Origin: Reyranella massiliensis 521
GTDB lineage: Bacteria; Pseudomonadota; Alphaproteobacteria; Reyranellales; Reyranellaceae
Reading direction: 5' to 3'
Length of the DNA stretch: 45,760 nucleotides
Assembly: GCA_945862125.1 (NCBI GenBank)
Contig: CAMAYC010000028.1
Location: forward strand, 1-45,760
A program made the position numbers and the translations under genes. Positions 45,759 through 45,760 of the stretch are shown here, piece by piece. The notes under the pieces were generated by a model that had not been told where the DNA came from, searched no databases, and saw nothing but the letters and a program-made list of their open reading frames with translations. How positions within the stretch are numbered: position 1 is the first letter of the stretch; the number at the start of each line of letters is the position of its first letter.

Positions 45759-45760
45759 TA

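Overview
The window is a gene-dense, GC-rich stretch of bacterial chromosome, best explained as an alphaproteobacterium. The strongest clues are a pyruvate dehydrogenase E1 beta subunit with its own lipoyl domain, a fused IspDF, the linked dusB-ntrB-ntrC-ntrY-ntrX-...-hfq-hflX block, and the order tpiA-secG-pyrG ... eno-ftsB-pdhABC-lpd-lipA. A Rhodospirillales/Reyranella-like lineage would fit, but that is inference. No rRNA, tRNA, CRISPR array, insertion sequence or phage gene was seen. No gene-free gap exceeds about 200 bases.

Region 1 (1-11.6 kb) is accessory catabolism. It holds the end of an aldo/keto reductase, a thiamine-diphosphate enzyme of the benzoylformate decarboxylase/acetolactate synthase class, a CitE-type CoA ester lyase, a class III CoA-transferase and an ABC exporter. 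These are followed by a three-gene minus-strand operon (crotonase-family protein, short-chain dehydrogenase, TauD-type dioxygenase) that faces away from a family 5 solute-binding protein and a metal-dependent amidohydrolase. The substrate cannot be read from the sequence. The set looks like uptake, hydrolysis and CoA-dependent breakdown of organic acids or amides.

Region 2 (11.6-24.7 kb) is housekeeping with insertions. trpE follows ppiD on the minus strand without trpGDC. Divergently come tpiA, secG and pyrG, then two uncharacterised secreted proteins, a cobalt-type nitrile hydratase (alpha then beta, minus strand), eno, a MarR-GNAT fusion overlapping a DMT exporter, and an FtsB-like gene. 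tpiA and eno share an almost identical promoter layout.

Region 3 (24.8-31.5 kb) is a compact 2-oxoacid dehydrogenase operon: pdhA, pdhB, pdhC, lpd, lipA and a Coq10/RatA-like gene. Complex subunits, the shared E3 and the lipoate-making enzyme are therefore together. Convergent to it lie ispDF and a CinA C-terminal-type amidase.

Region 4 (33-45.8 kb) is the nitrogen-regulation block: dusB, ntrB, ntrC, ntrY, ntrX, a D-amino-acid aminotransferase-like gene, a HAD phosphatase, hfq and hflX. A stand-alone groES with a strong promoter, an inositol-monophosphatase-family gene and a convergent mazG follow.

No wholly new system is claimed. The items most worth a second look are the NtrX with a broken ATPase core and no GAFTGA loop, the orphan groES, the nitrile hydratase lacking an adjacent activator, the near-identical lipoyl half-domains in pdhB and pdhC, the sigma-54-like element plus perfect palindrome upstream of dusB-ntrBC, the 27-bp hairpin at the lyase/CoA-transferase junction, and two convergent gene pairs whose stop codons share one CTAG.
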